Below are positions 14,871 through 21,786 of a DNA stretch of 24,663 nucleotides, piece after piece; position 1 is the first letter of the stretch, and every line of letters begins with the position of its first letter. This stretch comes from a virus, in IMG/VR virus record IMGVR_UViG_3300007517_000035, positions 1 to 24,663 of that record. One strand, given 5' to 3'. The notes beneath the pieces are model-generated. The model was given only the letters and a program-made list of their open reading frames with translations, was not told where the DNA came from and did no database searches. The position numbers and the translations under genes are program-made.

Positions 14871-16240
14871 ACTATTGATTTGCCGGTGGCAGTTCCGGAT
14901 GATGTGGGCGATTGACTGTCATTGGTTGGCGATTGCTCGTTTTGCACGGCAAAGCCTCCTTTGTTTTGGTCGGTCGTTTGCAACACCACATCGCGATAGC
15001 CGAGGTATAAATCCTTCGGCCATCCATTTACCCTCTTGATCAGTTCAAACGGTTCTAACGTAGTTTGGCGCGGCTGTGCAGTTATTACCTGCATGTAGAA
15101 GTTAAACTGCTCGCGCAAATCGCTACCACTGCCGCTGCCAAGGCCATTGGGCAGCACTGCACCGCTCAGCGAAGGACTCATGCCCAGCCCGCTGGCCATT
15201 GCCATCTGTGCCGTGCCGTATGCTTTGAGCCACGCCTCGTGGTTGATGGGGTTATCTAGGGGGATCACCTCCCAGCCCGGTAGTGGCTTGCCATTATCGT
15301 CTATCGCTACTTTGCTGTAGAAGGCTTTGTTTACATTGCTCTCACCGGCTAGGTAGCTGTCAATTTTTCTATATAGATCTTGTTCGTCTGTTGCAATCGC
15401 CTGGTTGCGCTCTTCACCCGTCTTGTACATTTCTGTCGGGTGCCGCTTCATAAAATACTCAAGCGGTATCTTCACATGGTACTTGATGTTTATCGAGTTG
15501 TCTATGTTGGCAAGTATCCAGCGGGGGATTTTACTGGCAATAGCCAACCACCGGCTGATGCCATGCCAACCCGGTTGTGGGTAGTAGTCTTTATCGATGC
15601 TCAGCAGTTGATGTTTGTATAAGCCATAGCTACCAGTAAGCCGGTCAAATGCGGGTATGGTTATATACTCTTCAGCTACGGGATTAGGCCAGAGGCCACT
15701 TATAAAGTAGTTATCAATCTTTCCTGTTTGCGGGTTTCTTTTTGCGGCTCGCACATCTTTCATGCGCTGCCATTTTACTTCGGCAATTTTGCCTGCACCG
15801 TTTTTTATGTATTGCACGTAGAAGGCACTCCACCACTCAAAGTCTGCTATGATGCCCTGCTGAAAGTTCTGCCAATCGTTGTACCACATGAAATCCAATA
15901 TCTCATTGGGTACTTTCTCATCGGGTACAAACTCAATTTGTTCGTTGCCTTTGGCATCGTATGTTTTCTTGTGAAACATTAACCCACGCCCCCAGTGCAT
16001 AGCCCTGCGCTTCTCTAGCAGCGTGGCCACCGGGTCGGCCATCACGGCATCTATCAATGTTTGTGCGTAGTCATTGTTATAGCCCCAGCGCACCCACTTG
16101 TTAGTGGTTAAACTCGCGCGTGTACCCGCATCTGGCTCTATGGCCTTTTTACTGGTTTCATAAATCGCGCTGGTGCTCACATAGATGCCCTGCTCTATGC
16201 GCTGCAGTTCAAAAGTTGATGTTGGCATTTCTGTTTCCAT
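14867..16240 (-). CDS. Phage portal protein
   Basis: A 457-aa protein from the ATG at 16240, which overlaps the previous stop as TGATG; a TTG one codon earlier is less likely. It shows portal features: a helical N-terminal wing, an aromatic middle ('WWSAFYVQYIKN' near 130), a stem-like helical region, then 'GLGMSPSLSGAV' and 'GSGSGSDLREQFNFYM' near 350-385, the glycine-rich loop and crown helix often seen where portals recruit neighbouring subunits. It forms the dodecameric DNA gate at one head vertex, engages terminase and joins the tail. The C-terminal ~25 residues are low complexity. Context is right (next to the connector) although portal follows capsid here. Confidence 0.85.
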   Translation of the reverse strand: METEMPTSTFELQRIEQGIYVSTSAIYETSKKAIEPDAGTRASLTTNKWVRWGYNNDYAQTLIDAVMADPVATLLEKRRAMHWGRGLMFHKKTYDAKGNEQIEFVPDEKVPNEILDFMWYNDWQNFQQGIIADFEWWSAFYVQYIKNGAGKIAEVKWQRMKDVRAAKRNPQTGKIDNYFISGLWPNPVAEEYITIPAFDRLTGSYGLYKHQLLSIDKDYYPQPGWHGISRWLAIASKIPRWILANIDNSINIKYHVKIPLEYFMKRHPTEMYKTGEERNQAIATDEQDLYRKIDSYLAGESNVNKAFYSKVAIDDNGKPLPGWEVIPLDNPINHEAWLKAYGTAQMAMASGLGMSPSLSGAVLPNGLGSGSGSDLREQFNFYMQVITAQPRQTTLEPFELIKRVNGWPKDLYLGYRDVVLQTTDQNKGGFAVQNEQSPTNDSQSPTSSGTATGKSIV

Positions 16241-16563
16241 CAATGGAACACCCGTTGCCAGGCGGTTTGGTTGTGGTCAGAAAAGAAACAGATGGTGGAC
16301 ACCTTCACATGGCGAGGTTCGTCTATCTCAAGATCGTGCAACAGCATATTGCCGGCCCTCTTTAAGTTGTACATTACTTTGCCTTTTTCATTGGGGGTTT
16401 CTAGTTTTTGTTTGGGGCTTTTTACATTCTTGCGGGCGCGCATAGTGCGCAGGCGGCCATCGGTGGTTATGAACTGTATGCCGTAGTCTTTTACGGTAAA
16501 GTCCGCTTCGTCTACCGTGTCGTCAAATCGCTTTAGCACGCTGCCAATGTCTGTTATGCCCAT
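16240..16563 (-). CDS. Conserved Bacteroidota-phage protein of unknown function
   Basis: A 107-aa basic protein immediately before the portal. The C-terminal half ('YNLKRAGNMLLHDLEIDEPR' and then a strand ending in 'WQRVFH') follows a pattern I recall from many Bacteroidota prophages, where a strand 'NLKxxGxLLLxD' is followed by 'Pxx(I/V)xxx...FNxxxVxH'. No known function and no catalytic motif. It is the first gene of the portal unit, following the terminator at 16623 and motif site A. Confidence 0.7.
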   Translation of the reverse strand: MGITDIGSVLKRFDDTVDEADFTVKDYGIQFITTDGRLRTMRARKNVKSPKQKLETPNEKGKVMYNLKRAGNMLLHDLEIDEPRHVKVSTICFFSDHNQTAWQRVFH

Positions 16564-16573
16564 ATAAGTAAAT

Positions 16574-16611
16574 CAAACTTACAGGGTAATAGGCAGCGGA
16601 CTTAGGACGGC
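16574..16611 (-). promoter_or_regulatory. Late-promoter-like motif, site A (portal unit)
   Basis: On the minus strand GCCGTCCTAA (16611-16602) is followed after exactly 20 nt by TAAGTTTG (16581-16574), a perfect match to the Bacteroidota -7 consensus TAnnTTTG. It ends 10 nt before the ATG at 16563. It lies just after the terminator of the previous unit, which is the expected place for a new promoter. Confidence 0.6.
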
Positions 16612-16616
16612 TACAA

Positions 16617-16645
16617 AAGTAAAAAGCCCCAACTCGTGGGGCTTT
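16617..16645 (-). terminator. Terminator of the capsid unit
   Basis: On the minus strand AAAGCCCC (16645-16638) pairs with GGGGCTTT (16630-16623) around a 7-nt loop and runs straight into a T-rich tract to 16617. It lies 75 nt after the stop of the 181-aa gene and 54 nt before the next start. The 156-bp gap 16564-16719 thus holds a transcription boundary: this terminator plus site A. Confidence 0.85.
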
Positions 16646-16719
16646 CGCATTAACCTAAAAAACGTATGAAACAATATAACCCGTCTGGTTATTTCTTTTG
16701 CCGTGATGGCGTTATGGCG

Positions 16720-17265
16720 TTATGGAGTTACGTCAATCGTAGACCCGTATTCAATAGGTGCGTGTATGGTGGTAGTTTTAAAAACAAAAGTAGCACCCAG
16801 TGCATCACCTCTTTTAGAACCGCTATCGCCTGAAACACTTTCTAAATAAACAGGCGGGAATAAGCTGAGCACCGTAGTGGTTTTATCCAAGTTGGTAAGC
16901 CCCAACACAAATAGTTTGCCTGTATTGGCCATGCGGAAGATGACCAACAAGGGGCCATTCTGCACACCGCGAAGCCACTCATACATCGGGCGGTCCATTT
17001 TCGGAAACTTGCCCGTGAGCATGATCTCCAACGCACGGCCATCCACATCGCCCACGCTTTTAAACTCCAGCTTGCCACTTTGATCGGTGATATACATCAC
17101 GCCAAACTTGGTGGCAGCTTGTAGCACCACGGGGGCTATGCACCGCAGCGTACCCACCGCGCTGATAGCAGGGATGGAAAGTATCTCTGGGTGCGATACC
17201 ACAAAGATGGCATCAACGGTACCCGCGAGGTTATCTTCTTGCTGTACAAATGCTAAATCATTCAT
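16720..17265 (-). CDS. Putative tail tube or virion structural protein
   Basis: A 181-aa beta-rich soluble protein after the capsid genes. The C-terminus ('GDSGSKRGDALGATFVFKTT' then 'HAPIEYGSTIDV') resembles the end of tube-type proteins in Bacteroidota phages, where a 'DRxGxxFTFE' strand is followed by a proline-aromatic strand. Size suits a major tail protein. No signal or catalytic motif. It starts 3 nt after the preceding stop and is closed by a strong terminator 75 nt downstream, so it is the last gene of the capsid unit. A head decoration protein is the alternative. Confidence 0.5.
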   Translation of the reverse strand: MNDLAFVQQEDNLAGTVDAIFVVSHPEILSIPAISAVGTLRCIAPVVLQAATKFGVMYITDQSGKLEFKSVGDVDGRALEIMLTGKFPKMDRPMYEWLRGVQNGPLLVIFRMANTGKLFVLGLTNLDKTTTVLSLFPPVYLESVSGDSGSKRGDALGATFVFKTTTIHAPIEYGSTIDVTP

Positions 17266-17268
17266 GGC

Positions 17269-17649
17269 TTAGTCAATTAATATTTTTGCAGACCCACGTA
17301 AAACCAGTTTGCCCAAGATCGCTTGCGCTCTCTCTTGTTCTTTGCCACTGCCATTTTCGGCAGCTTCGATAAGTTCAAAGCCATCTTTCACGGTGTTGTC
17401 ATCCCACATGAACTTCTTGCACGGCAGTTGATAGGTGCCAGCTTCAATATCATTGTCGCTGTCTTCTTCCACTTCAAAAGTGGGAAGCTTATCATCGGCC
17501 CTCGGCATCTTTACTGCCGCCAGCTCTTCGTTTTGCTCTTGTAGCTTTTGTATCGCTGCCAATTTCTCAGCATCAGTAAGTGCTGCAAACTCTTCTGCCG
17601 AAAGTGATCCACTGTTGGCAGTTTCTTTTATTTTTTTCTTTGTTGCCAT
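17269..17649 (-). CDS. Small acidic protein of the head module
   Basis: A 126-aa protein: a lysine-rich first 8 residues, a helical Ala/Glu-rich stretch (~17-46), then an acidic linker ('FEVEEDSDNDIEAG') and a C-terminal strand-helix region. Bacteroidota phages often carry such a small protein just after the capsid gene. It could be a head-associated or head-tail joining protein; nothing specific is visible. It is separated from the capsid gene by a hairpin terminator (17679-17701), so its expression should be lower than capsid. Confidence 0.6.
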   Translation of the reverse strand: MATKKKIKETANSGSLSAEEFAALTDAEKLAAIQKLQEQNEELAAVKMPRADDKLPTFEVEEDSDNDIEAGTYQLPCKKFMWDDNTVKDGFELIEAAENGSGKEQERAQAILGKLVLRGSAKILID

Positions 17650-17671
17650 AAGGCGTTTTTTTTAAGAGTGA

Positions 17672-17701
17672 AATAAAACCCTCGGCTTTTTACACCGAGG
17701 G
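17672..17701 (-). terminator. Terminator or attenuator directly after the capsid gene
   Basis: On the minus strand CCCTCGG (17701-17695) pairs with CCGAGGG (17685-17679) over a 9-nt loop, followed by TTTTATTT to 17671. It starts 10 nt past the capsid stop and lies 23 nt before the 126-aa start. Partial termination here would give extra capsid mRNA relative to the two downstream genes. Confidence 0.8.
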
Positions 17702-17710
17702 ATTAATTTT

Positions 17711-18943
17711 TTAAGCTTGGTCGCCTACGCGGATAGCTGCCAGATCTTGGATTTGGAAACCCATCGCCATTTTGATACCCACTTTCAATGTCCACAAATC
17801 AGAATCTTTTACAGCCACTTCGTTAGCATCGCTAAGTAAGTCTGTACCCATATAAAGATTTTGATGACGGGCTTGCCCCGGTATTGTTGGGCCTGCAACC
17901 AATCTGCGGCTTGTGCCCAACCAGCTTGCAGGTTTTACAATCAACTTATTGCCAGTCTCAGGCATCACTATGAAGTTGTTGTTGATATCAATATTGTCTT
18001 TGAAAGACTGATACTTGGCTGACAAATCATCGAGCAACAAATACCAATCGGTAAATGAGCAGGAGATGATCGATCCGTAATTTTGGTAAGGGATTGGCAA
18101 TGACCTGAACAGTCTCTTGAATGCTGATATAGCCACGCCTGCAGTGGCGTTTACCACTCCGGTAGCAAAAGGGGTGATGTTGCTAGCTGCGATCTCTGTC
18201 AAGATATAACTTTCTAGGCCTGGGCCTACTGCACGGGCAGTTACATTTCTCCAAAGGTTGGGGTGCGAATCAGGGTTGTTGCCTGCTACGGTAGTGCCGG
18301 TAGCTGCAAACCACTCTTGCACAGAGCGCGGGTTGTTGGTTGTGGGCGTATAGCGCATGCGCTGCCCGATAGTGTAAACAGTAGCAGGGGCGTAGGCGGC
18401 TGTTACGCTGCCATCAAAACCTAGCCACGCGGTCTCATCATTGATATCGCGCTTGTAACCTTTCATGATCTGGTCCCACACAAAGTTCTCAAACGGAACT
18501 TCCTTTTTTGTTGCTCCGCTGCCACTGCCGGTGTTCCACGCATAATAGGTGTTTCTGTAAGCCTCAATGTCTATCAACAAATCACGCTTACCGATAGTAA
18601 CGGTCAAGAAACGGTTTGTGTAGTTTAATTCGTTTGGCTTAAACTCTTCGCTAGAAGAATACGGGCGCAAGCCGCCAGCTACCTGTAGCCGGGGCAACGG
18701 GATTCTGTTTTTCACATTTGGCTGCACGGTAATGTCGTTGGCGATATCCAAATCGTTGAGCAACGTGGCGATCAATGCCGCTTGGTTCTGCTCGGCAAAG
18801 CTGGTGATGGCAGAGGTGTTCACACCAAGGCCGAGCAACATATAGTTGACAGGCATTTGTAAAAACAATACTGCGGGGTTGGCGGTAACAACGCTAATGG
18901 TTGCCACCAGCAACAGGTACGAGAGTGCTAGTAATTTTTTCAT
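17711..18943 (-). CDS. Presumed major capsid protein with a signal-peptide-like N-terminus
   Basis: A 410-aa protein directly after the prohead protease/scaffold gene (stop TAA, one base, ATG), the usual capsid position, and closed by its own hairpin. Size suits an HK97-fold capsid. It is rich in loops and strands with an aromatic-rich centre ('AYRNTYYAWNTGSGSG' near 125-140, an extended E-loop-like stretch), and 'SYLLLVATISVVTA' forms an unusual N-terminal hydrophobic segment (residues 8-21) after MKK, like a Sec signal sequence. Alternative starts at Met30 or Met38 would remove it, but the tight spacing to the protease stop favours the first ATG. No fold-specific motif is visible, so the assignment is by position, size and context. 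Confidence 0.72.
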   Translation of the reverse strand: MKKLLALSYLLLVATISVVTANPAVLFLQMPVNYMLLGLGVNTSAITSFAEQNQAALIATLLNDLDIANDITVQPNVKNRIPLPRLQVAGGLRPYSSSEEFKPNELNYTNRFLTVTIGKRDLLIDIEAYRNTYYAWNTGSGSGATKKEVPFENFVWDQIMKGYKRDINDETAWLGFDGSVTAAYAPATVYTIGQRMRYTPTTNNPRSVQEWFAATGTTVAGNNPDSHPNLWRNVTARAVGPGLESYILTEIAASNITPFATGVVNATAGVAISAFKRLFRSLPIPYQNYGSIISCSFTDWYLLLDDLSAKYQSFKDNIDINNNFIVMPETGNKLIVKPASWLGTSRRLVAGPTIPGQARHQNLYMGTDLLSDANEVAVKDSDLWTLKVGIKMAMGFQIQDLAAIRVGDQA

Positions 18944-18944
18944 T

Positions 18945-19412
18945 TTATTTTAAGTTGGTAATTTTAAGATTCATTCTTTCTTGATACTTGGCCAGCTCGG
19001 CTGCCTCTTGCGTGGCATGGGCTACCGGCTGCGCTGCCTGTTCGTTTGCCTGCGCCTCTTCACTTGCGCCTGTCACTACAGTAGTTGCATGGCCTGCCAA
19101 CTTAGCATCTGCTTTCTTTTGCAGATCTGCGTGGGCGGCTGTCAATGTTTCTTTCTCTTTTTCAAGAGAAGCAATGCGGGTGTTGCCACTCGCCACGGTT
19201 GCTTCCAGTGTTGCCACTTGCGTGGAGCTGGTTGCGGCATCAGCACGTAGCTGATCGTTCTCTGCCTTTACCGAAGTATAACTAGCTTCCATCTCTGCCA
19301 CTTTTGTTTCAGTGGCCGCGAGGGTAGCCTGTTCGTCCTCCGTCAAAGCAGCTTTCGCTTTCTTCCCGGCCTGGCCAGAAAAAAAGTTACTAAGGATGTT
19401 TTGGATTTCCAT
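18945..19412 (-). other. Possible internal start giving a separate scaffold protein
   Basis: Met319 of the protease gene (ATG at 19412) opens a 155-residue segment consisting almost entirely of the coiled-coil region and its tail. In lambda the protease gene C contains a nested scaffold gene (Nu3) in the same frame. Upstream of this ATG the minus strand reads AAGTAAATAGTAAT, A/T-rich as is common before Bacteroidota starts, with AAGGG only ~18 nt upstream. There is no direct evidence of initiation. Confidence 0.3.
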
Positions 19413-20366
19413 ATTACTATTTACTTGCCCTTGCGGGGCTACAGTACTTTTTTGTTTGGCCTTTGCCAACTCTGCCACTTTGGTGATGGCCGTTTGCAAC
19501 GTGCCTACCACATCAATCAAACCTATTTTTTTGGCTTCGTACACGTCAAACATGCGGCCTTTAAATAGGCCATCCGCTTTCACGTCCAGCTTATCGCCAC
19601 GGCCAGCTTTTACAATAGAAATAAACTGATCTGCAATAGCGGAAAGACTTGCGCTTATCACACTTTCGATTTCTGGCGTGGCCGCTTCGTATTGGTTTAT
19701 CAGCGCCTTCTCGGTGCTTTGCTTGGCGCGATAAATGGTCACGTTCGGATAGTTGCCTGCCTCTTGCATATTGCTGTAGTTGGGCAAGCCCATCAGCACG
19801 CCTATACTTCCAATTTCTGTCGGGTTGTTTTTGTTGCCCACTATTATGCTCGCTTGGCTTGCCAGCCACACGCCCGCGCTCGCGAGGGTGCCATCGGCAA
19901 AAACGCCCACGGGCTTCCTGCTTGTTTTGATCGACAACGCAAACTCTGGCGTGCCATCAACAGTGCCCCCGGGTGTGTCCATGATAAACACAGAGCCATC
20001 AATGCCGGGCGATGCGTTTGCACGCGCGAGCAGTGATTGATAGCCTTGCATGCCCATGTTGCACAGATCGCTATATTTTGTGAGTGCGCCCACGATGGGG
20101 ATGAGTGCTATGTTTTTTCCGTTGGCCGTGGCGATCGGTAGCTTTGCGTCTTGGTCAAAACCAAAAGATATATCGCTAAGGTATTCACCAGTGGGAAAAC
20201 TATCACTGGCCACCAGCAACGCTTCGATCATTGGCTGATAGTCTTCAATACTTTTTTTGCTAATGAGGTTGTGACCATGCTGCAAAGCATCTAAGTAAAC
20301 ACTGTAGTATTTATTTAAGAAGCCTTCGCTGATCGCCCACTCGCTATATTGAAAAAGTGCTGTCAT
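18945..20366 (-). CDS. S49 (SppA-type) prohead protease with C-terminal coiled-coil (scaffold-like) region
   Basis: A 473-aa protein. Residues ~85-295 are an S49 peptidase domain of the ClpP/crotonase-like superfamily: 'MDTPGGTVDG' at ~129-138, the nucleophile S163 in 'LASAGVWLAS', 'EIGSIGVLMG' at ~184-193, and K215 in 'YRAKQS'. Ser163 and Lys215 are 52 residues apart, the same spacing as the Ser-Lys dyad of Bacillus SppA (147/199). Residues ~335-425 are a long Ala/Glu/Lys coiled coil, unlike host SppA and typical of phage protease-scaffold fusions. It should mature the procapsid by cleaving scaffold and/or capsid. The ATG at 20366 lies 16 nt past motif site B and the gene ends one base before the capsid start. 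Confidence 0.9.
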   Translation of the reverse strand: MTALFQYSEWAISEGFLNKYYSVYLDALQHGHNLISKKSIEDYQPMIEALLVASDSFPTGEYLSDISFGFDQDAKLPIATANGKNIALIPIVGALTKYSDLCNMGMQGYQSLLARANASPGIDGSVFIMDTPGGTVDGTPEFALSIKTSRKPVGVFADGTLASAGVWLASQASIIVGNKNNPTEIGSIGVLMGLPNYSNMQEAGNYPNVTIYRAKQSTEKALINQYEAATPEIESVISASLSAIADQFISIVKAGRGDKLDVKADGLFKGRMFDVYEAKKIGLIDVVGTLQTAITKVAELAKAKQKSTVAPQGQVNSNMEIQNILSNFFSGQAGKKAKAALTEDEQATLAATETKVAEMEASYTSVKAENDQLRADAATSSTQVATLEATVASGNTRIASLEKEKETLTAAHADLQKKADAKLAGHATTVVTGASEEAQANEQAAQPVAHATQEAAELAKYQERMNLKITNLK

Positions 20367-20382
20367 TTTCTTTATTACAATG

Positions 20383-20420
20383 CTAAATTAGGGTGTGTCG
20401 GTCATGTGACGTAGGACGGC
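20383..20420 (-). promoter_or_regulatory. Late-promoter-like motif, site B (protease-capsid unit)
   Basis: On the minus strand GCCGTCCTAC (20420-20411) is followed after exactly 20 nt by TAATTTAG (20390-20383), one mismatch from the -7 consensus TAnnTTTG, 16 nt before the protease ATG. The upstream element is enclosed by a dyad, GTGAC (20406-20410) and GTCAC (20427-20431) on the plus strand. The site lies in the 100-bp gap 20367-20466, which otherwise holds only a relic repeat (20432-20453). Confidence 0.55.
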
Positions 20421-20466
20421 ATACATGTCACCTTTTGCTTGCCTCTGATTTTACCGAGCCGCTAAT

Positions 20467-20829
20467 TTATTTCAACAACGCATCTGCTCCAATCGTACCC
20501 CTGAATATCGCAAAGGAAACTATCGCATTTACTACGATCCACGCAATAAGTTTAAACGTCTCGACCAATTTATTCCTTACATCTTTTTTCGCGTCTATCG
20601 CAATGTCCTGCTCTTTGTTCTTGGTGTGGATCAGGGTTATCTCTTCCCTGAGTATTTCTATTTGAGCCTCTTGTTTTATTTGCCTGTCGATCACCCCGGC
20701 ATGGTTGTTTTTTTTGTCACCGTAAAGTCCCTTGTTCATCTCTTTGACAAGGTCAACCAGTTCGTCTAATGTCGCTTGTATCACCTCAATTTTAGATTTC
20801 ATTTTTTCCAAATCTTTCTCCTCATCCAT
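20467..20829 (-). CDS. Coiled-coil protein with a C-terminal membrane anchor (holin-accessory-like)
   Basis: A 120-aa protein: charged coiled-coil heptads at ~5-33 and ~46-80, then one transmembrane helix at ~92-110 ('LIAWIVVNAIVSFAIF') and a short tail. This layout recalls XhlA-type proteins that assist holins, and similar coiled-coil/TM proteins of phage lysis or superinfection modules. No signal peptide. It overlaps the preceding gene by 8 bp. I cannot tell lysis from another membrane role. Confidence 0.55.
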   Translation of the reverse strand: MDEEKDLEKMKSKIEVIQATLDELVDLVKEMNKGLYGDKKNNHAGVIDRQIKQEAQIEILREEITLIHTKNKEQDIAIDAKKDVRNKLVETFKLIAWIVVNAIVSFAIFRGTIGADALLK

Positions 20830-21145
20830 GGTGGTCTTTCTTCGTTGGAAGTTTAAATGACCTTATCCCCCTGACCCCTAAAAGTGCCGCCCCGCTCGTT
20901 AGGAACGTGGCCACGTAAGTAAAATTCTGTGCGTTGTTGCCTGTGAAAACATCATGTATTGCGATGGCACAAGATACGCGGATGCAAACAGTGCCACACC
21001 ACAATACGGCAATGAAAAATCCGTCTGTATGGTTTGGGTCGCCATCACTATCCTCTATCATCCTGATAACCCACGATCTGCTCTTTGGATAGATCAATAG
21101 TGCGATAATAAGTAACTCGGGGAAAAGCCAGAAAAGATGTTTCAT
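20822..21145 (-). CDS. Small membrane protein, holin candidate
   Basis: A 107-aa protein with three predicted transmembrane helices at ~3-19, ~42-64 and ~75-92 and a basic, charged C-terminus (FKLPTKKDHHG). Three spans with a short charged tail match class I holins in size and shape, but there is no sequence signature. Start overlaps the preceding stop as ATGA; stop overlaps the next gene by 8 bp. Confidence 0.5.
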   Translation of the reverse strand: MKHLFWLFPELLIIALLIYPKSRSWVIRMIEDSDGDPNHTDGFFIAVLWCGTVCIRVSCAIAIHDVFTGNNAQNFTYVATFLTSGAALLGVRGIRSFKLPTKKDHHG

Positions 21146-21510
21146 AAATAAAAGTATAATGCTATTGTAATCATCATCAAAGAAATCAATGCCTGAAGCC
21201 AGTACGGTATGCCTTTTGTCCAGCCCGAATCTTTGCCCTCGTAATCCAATGGCCGACCCATGAACTTATTCAGCAAAGGATCGAACAGCAACCAGAAAGA
21301 ACCCACTTGAAACAAGAGTATAAAAAACCCGTCTTGAGGTGTGGCATCCAAAACCAATGAGGCGAATGTGATCGCGACTATTCCACGGATCATATTTAGC
21401 TGAAAATAATCCGGGCGCACATATTGGCCGTACTTATGCAACTGTTTTGCGAATATCAAAGCCTGAATGACGGCTTCGATCAAAGGATAAAATAGCCATA
21501 GGAATATCAT
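21142..21510 (-). CDS. Multi-span membrane protein of unknown function
   Basis: A 122-aa hydrophobic protein with four predicted helices at ~1-20, ~38-55, ~61-80 and ~102-121, joined by short charged loops. No recognisable family. It is the first of three consecutive membrane-protein genes, translationally coupled by ATGA overlaps on both sides. A lysis (holin/antiholin) or host-membrane conversion role is possible. It lies inside the repeat-flanked cassette. Confidence 0.55.
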   Translation of the reverse strand: MIFLWLFYPLIEAVIQALIFAKQLHKYGQYVRPDYFQLNMIRGIVAITFASLVLDATPQDGFFILLFQVGSFWLLFDPLLNKFMGRPLDYEGKDSGWTKGIPYWLQALISLMMITIALYFYL

Positions 21511-21776
21511 CTTTTGCTTGCCTCCAATTTTATGGCCGCCTGTGCTTCTGCCACCTCTTGCAATGCCCCGATCTGCGTTTCTACTTTTGCTTTTTCTTCT
21601 GTCAAGAAAAGTTCTTTAATGGCTGTGTCAAGTTTTTGCAGTACCAGTTCTTGAATGATAGGTAGCGAGGCGGCTATCAAAGGTGGTTTGGTTGGGTCAA
21701 AACTATATCCCAATTTTTCCAGCAACGCAGGGATTTTATCGTCCGCAATTTCTCTTTTTGAAAATTCGATTATCAT
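21507..21776 (-). CDS. Small helical phage protein, function unknown
   Basis: An 89-aa protein from the ATG at 21776, 10 nt past the previous stop; the in-frame start at 21818 would overlap the upstream gene by 32 bp and adds a residue run unlike the rest. It begins MIIEFSKREIADDKIP, has 'PPLIAASLPIIQELV' in the middle and ends in a Glu/Ala/Lys helix (~60-89). No motif is recognised. Its last codons form the right copy of the flanking direct repeat. Confidence 0.6.
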   Translation of the reverse strand: MIIEFSKREIADDKIPALLEKLGYSFDPTKPPLIAASLPIIQELVLQKLDTAIKELFLTEEKAKVETQIGALQEVAEAQAAIKLEASKR

Positions 21777-21786
21777 GGTTTTGTTT

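Larger units (their letters stand above)
20432..21532. repeat. Imperfect direct repeat flanking the three-gene membrane cassette
   Basis: CTTTTGCTTGCCTC plus eight more bases at 20432-20453 recurs at 21511-21532 with 20 of 22 bases identical (the adjoining 8 bases also match 5 of 8). The right copy encodes the C-terminus of the 89-aa gene (KLEASKR-stop); the left copy, non-coding, would read K-S-E-A-S-K-R-stop in the same frame. The copies bracket exactly the three membrane-protein genes, so the left copy looks like a duplicated 3' gene end left by insertion of that cassette. Confidence 0.7.

Noticed and set aside
16241-16243. TTG start for the portal gene
   Set aside because: The next codon is an ATG (16240) forming a TGATG junction with the previous stop.
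16614-16621. TACTTTTG as the -7 box for the portal unit
   Set aside because: It matches TAnnTTTG but is the T tract of the terminator and lacks the GTCCTA element at 20 nt; TAAGTTTG at 16574-16581 fits better.
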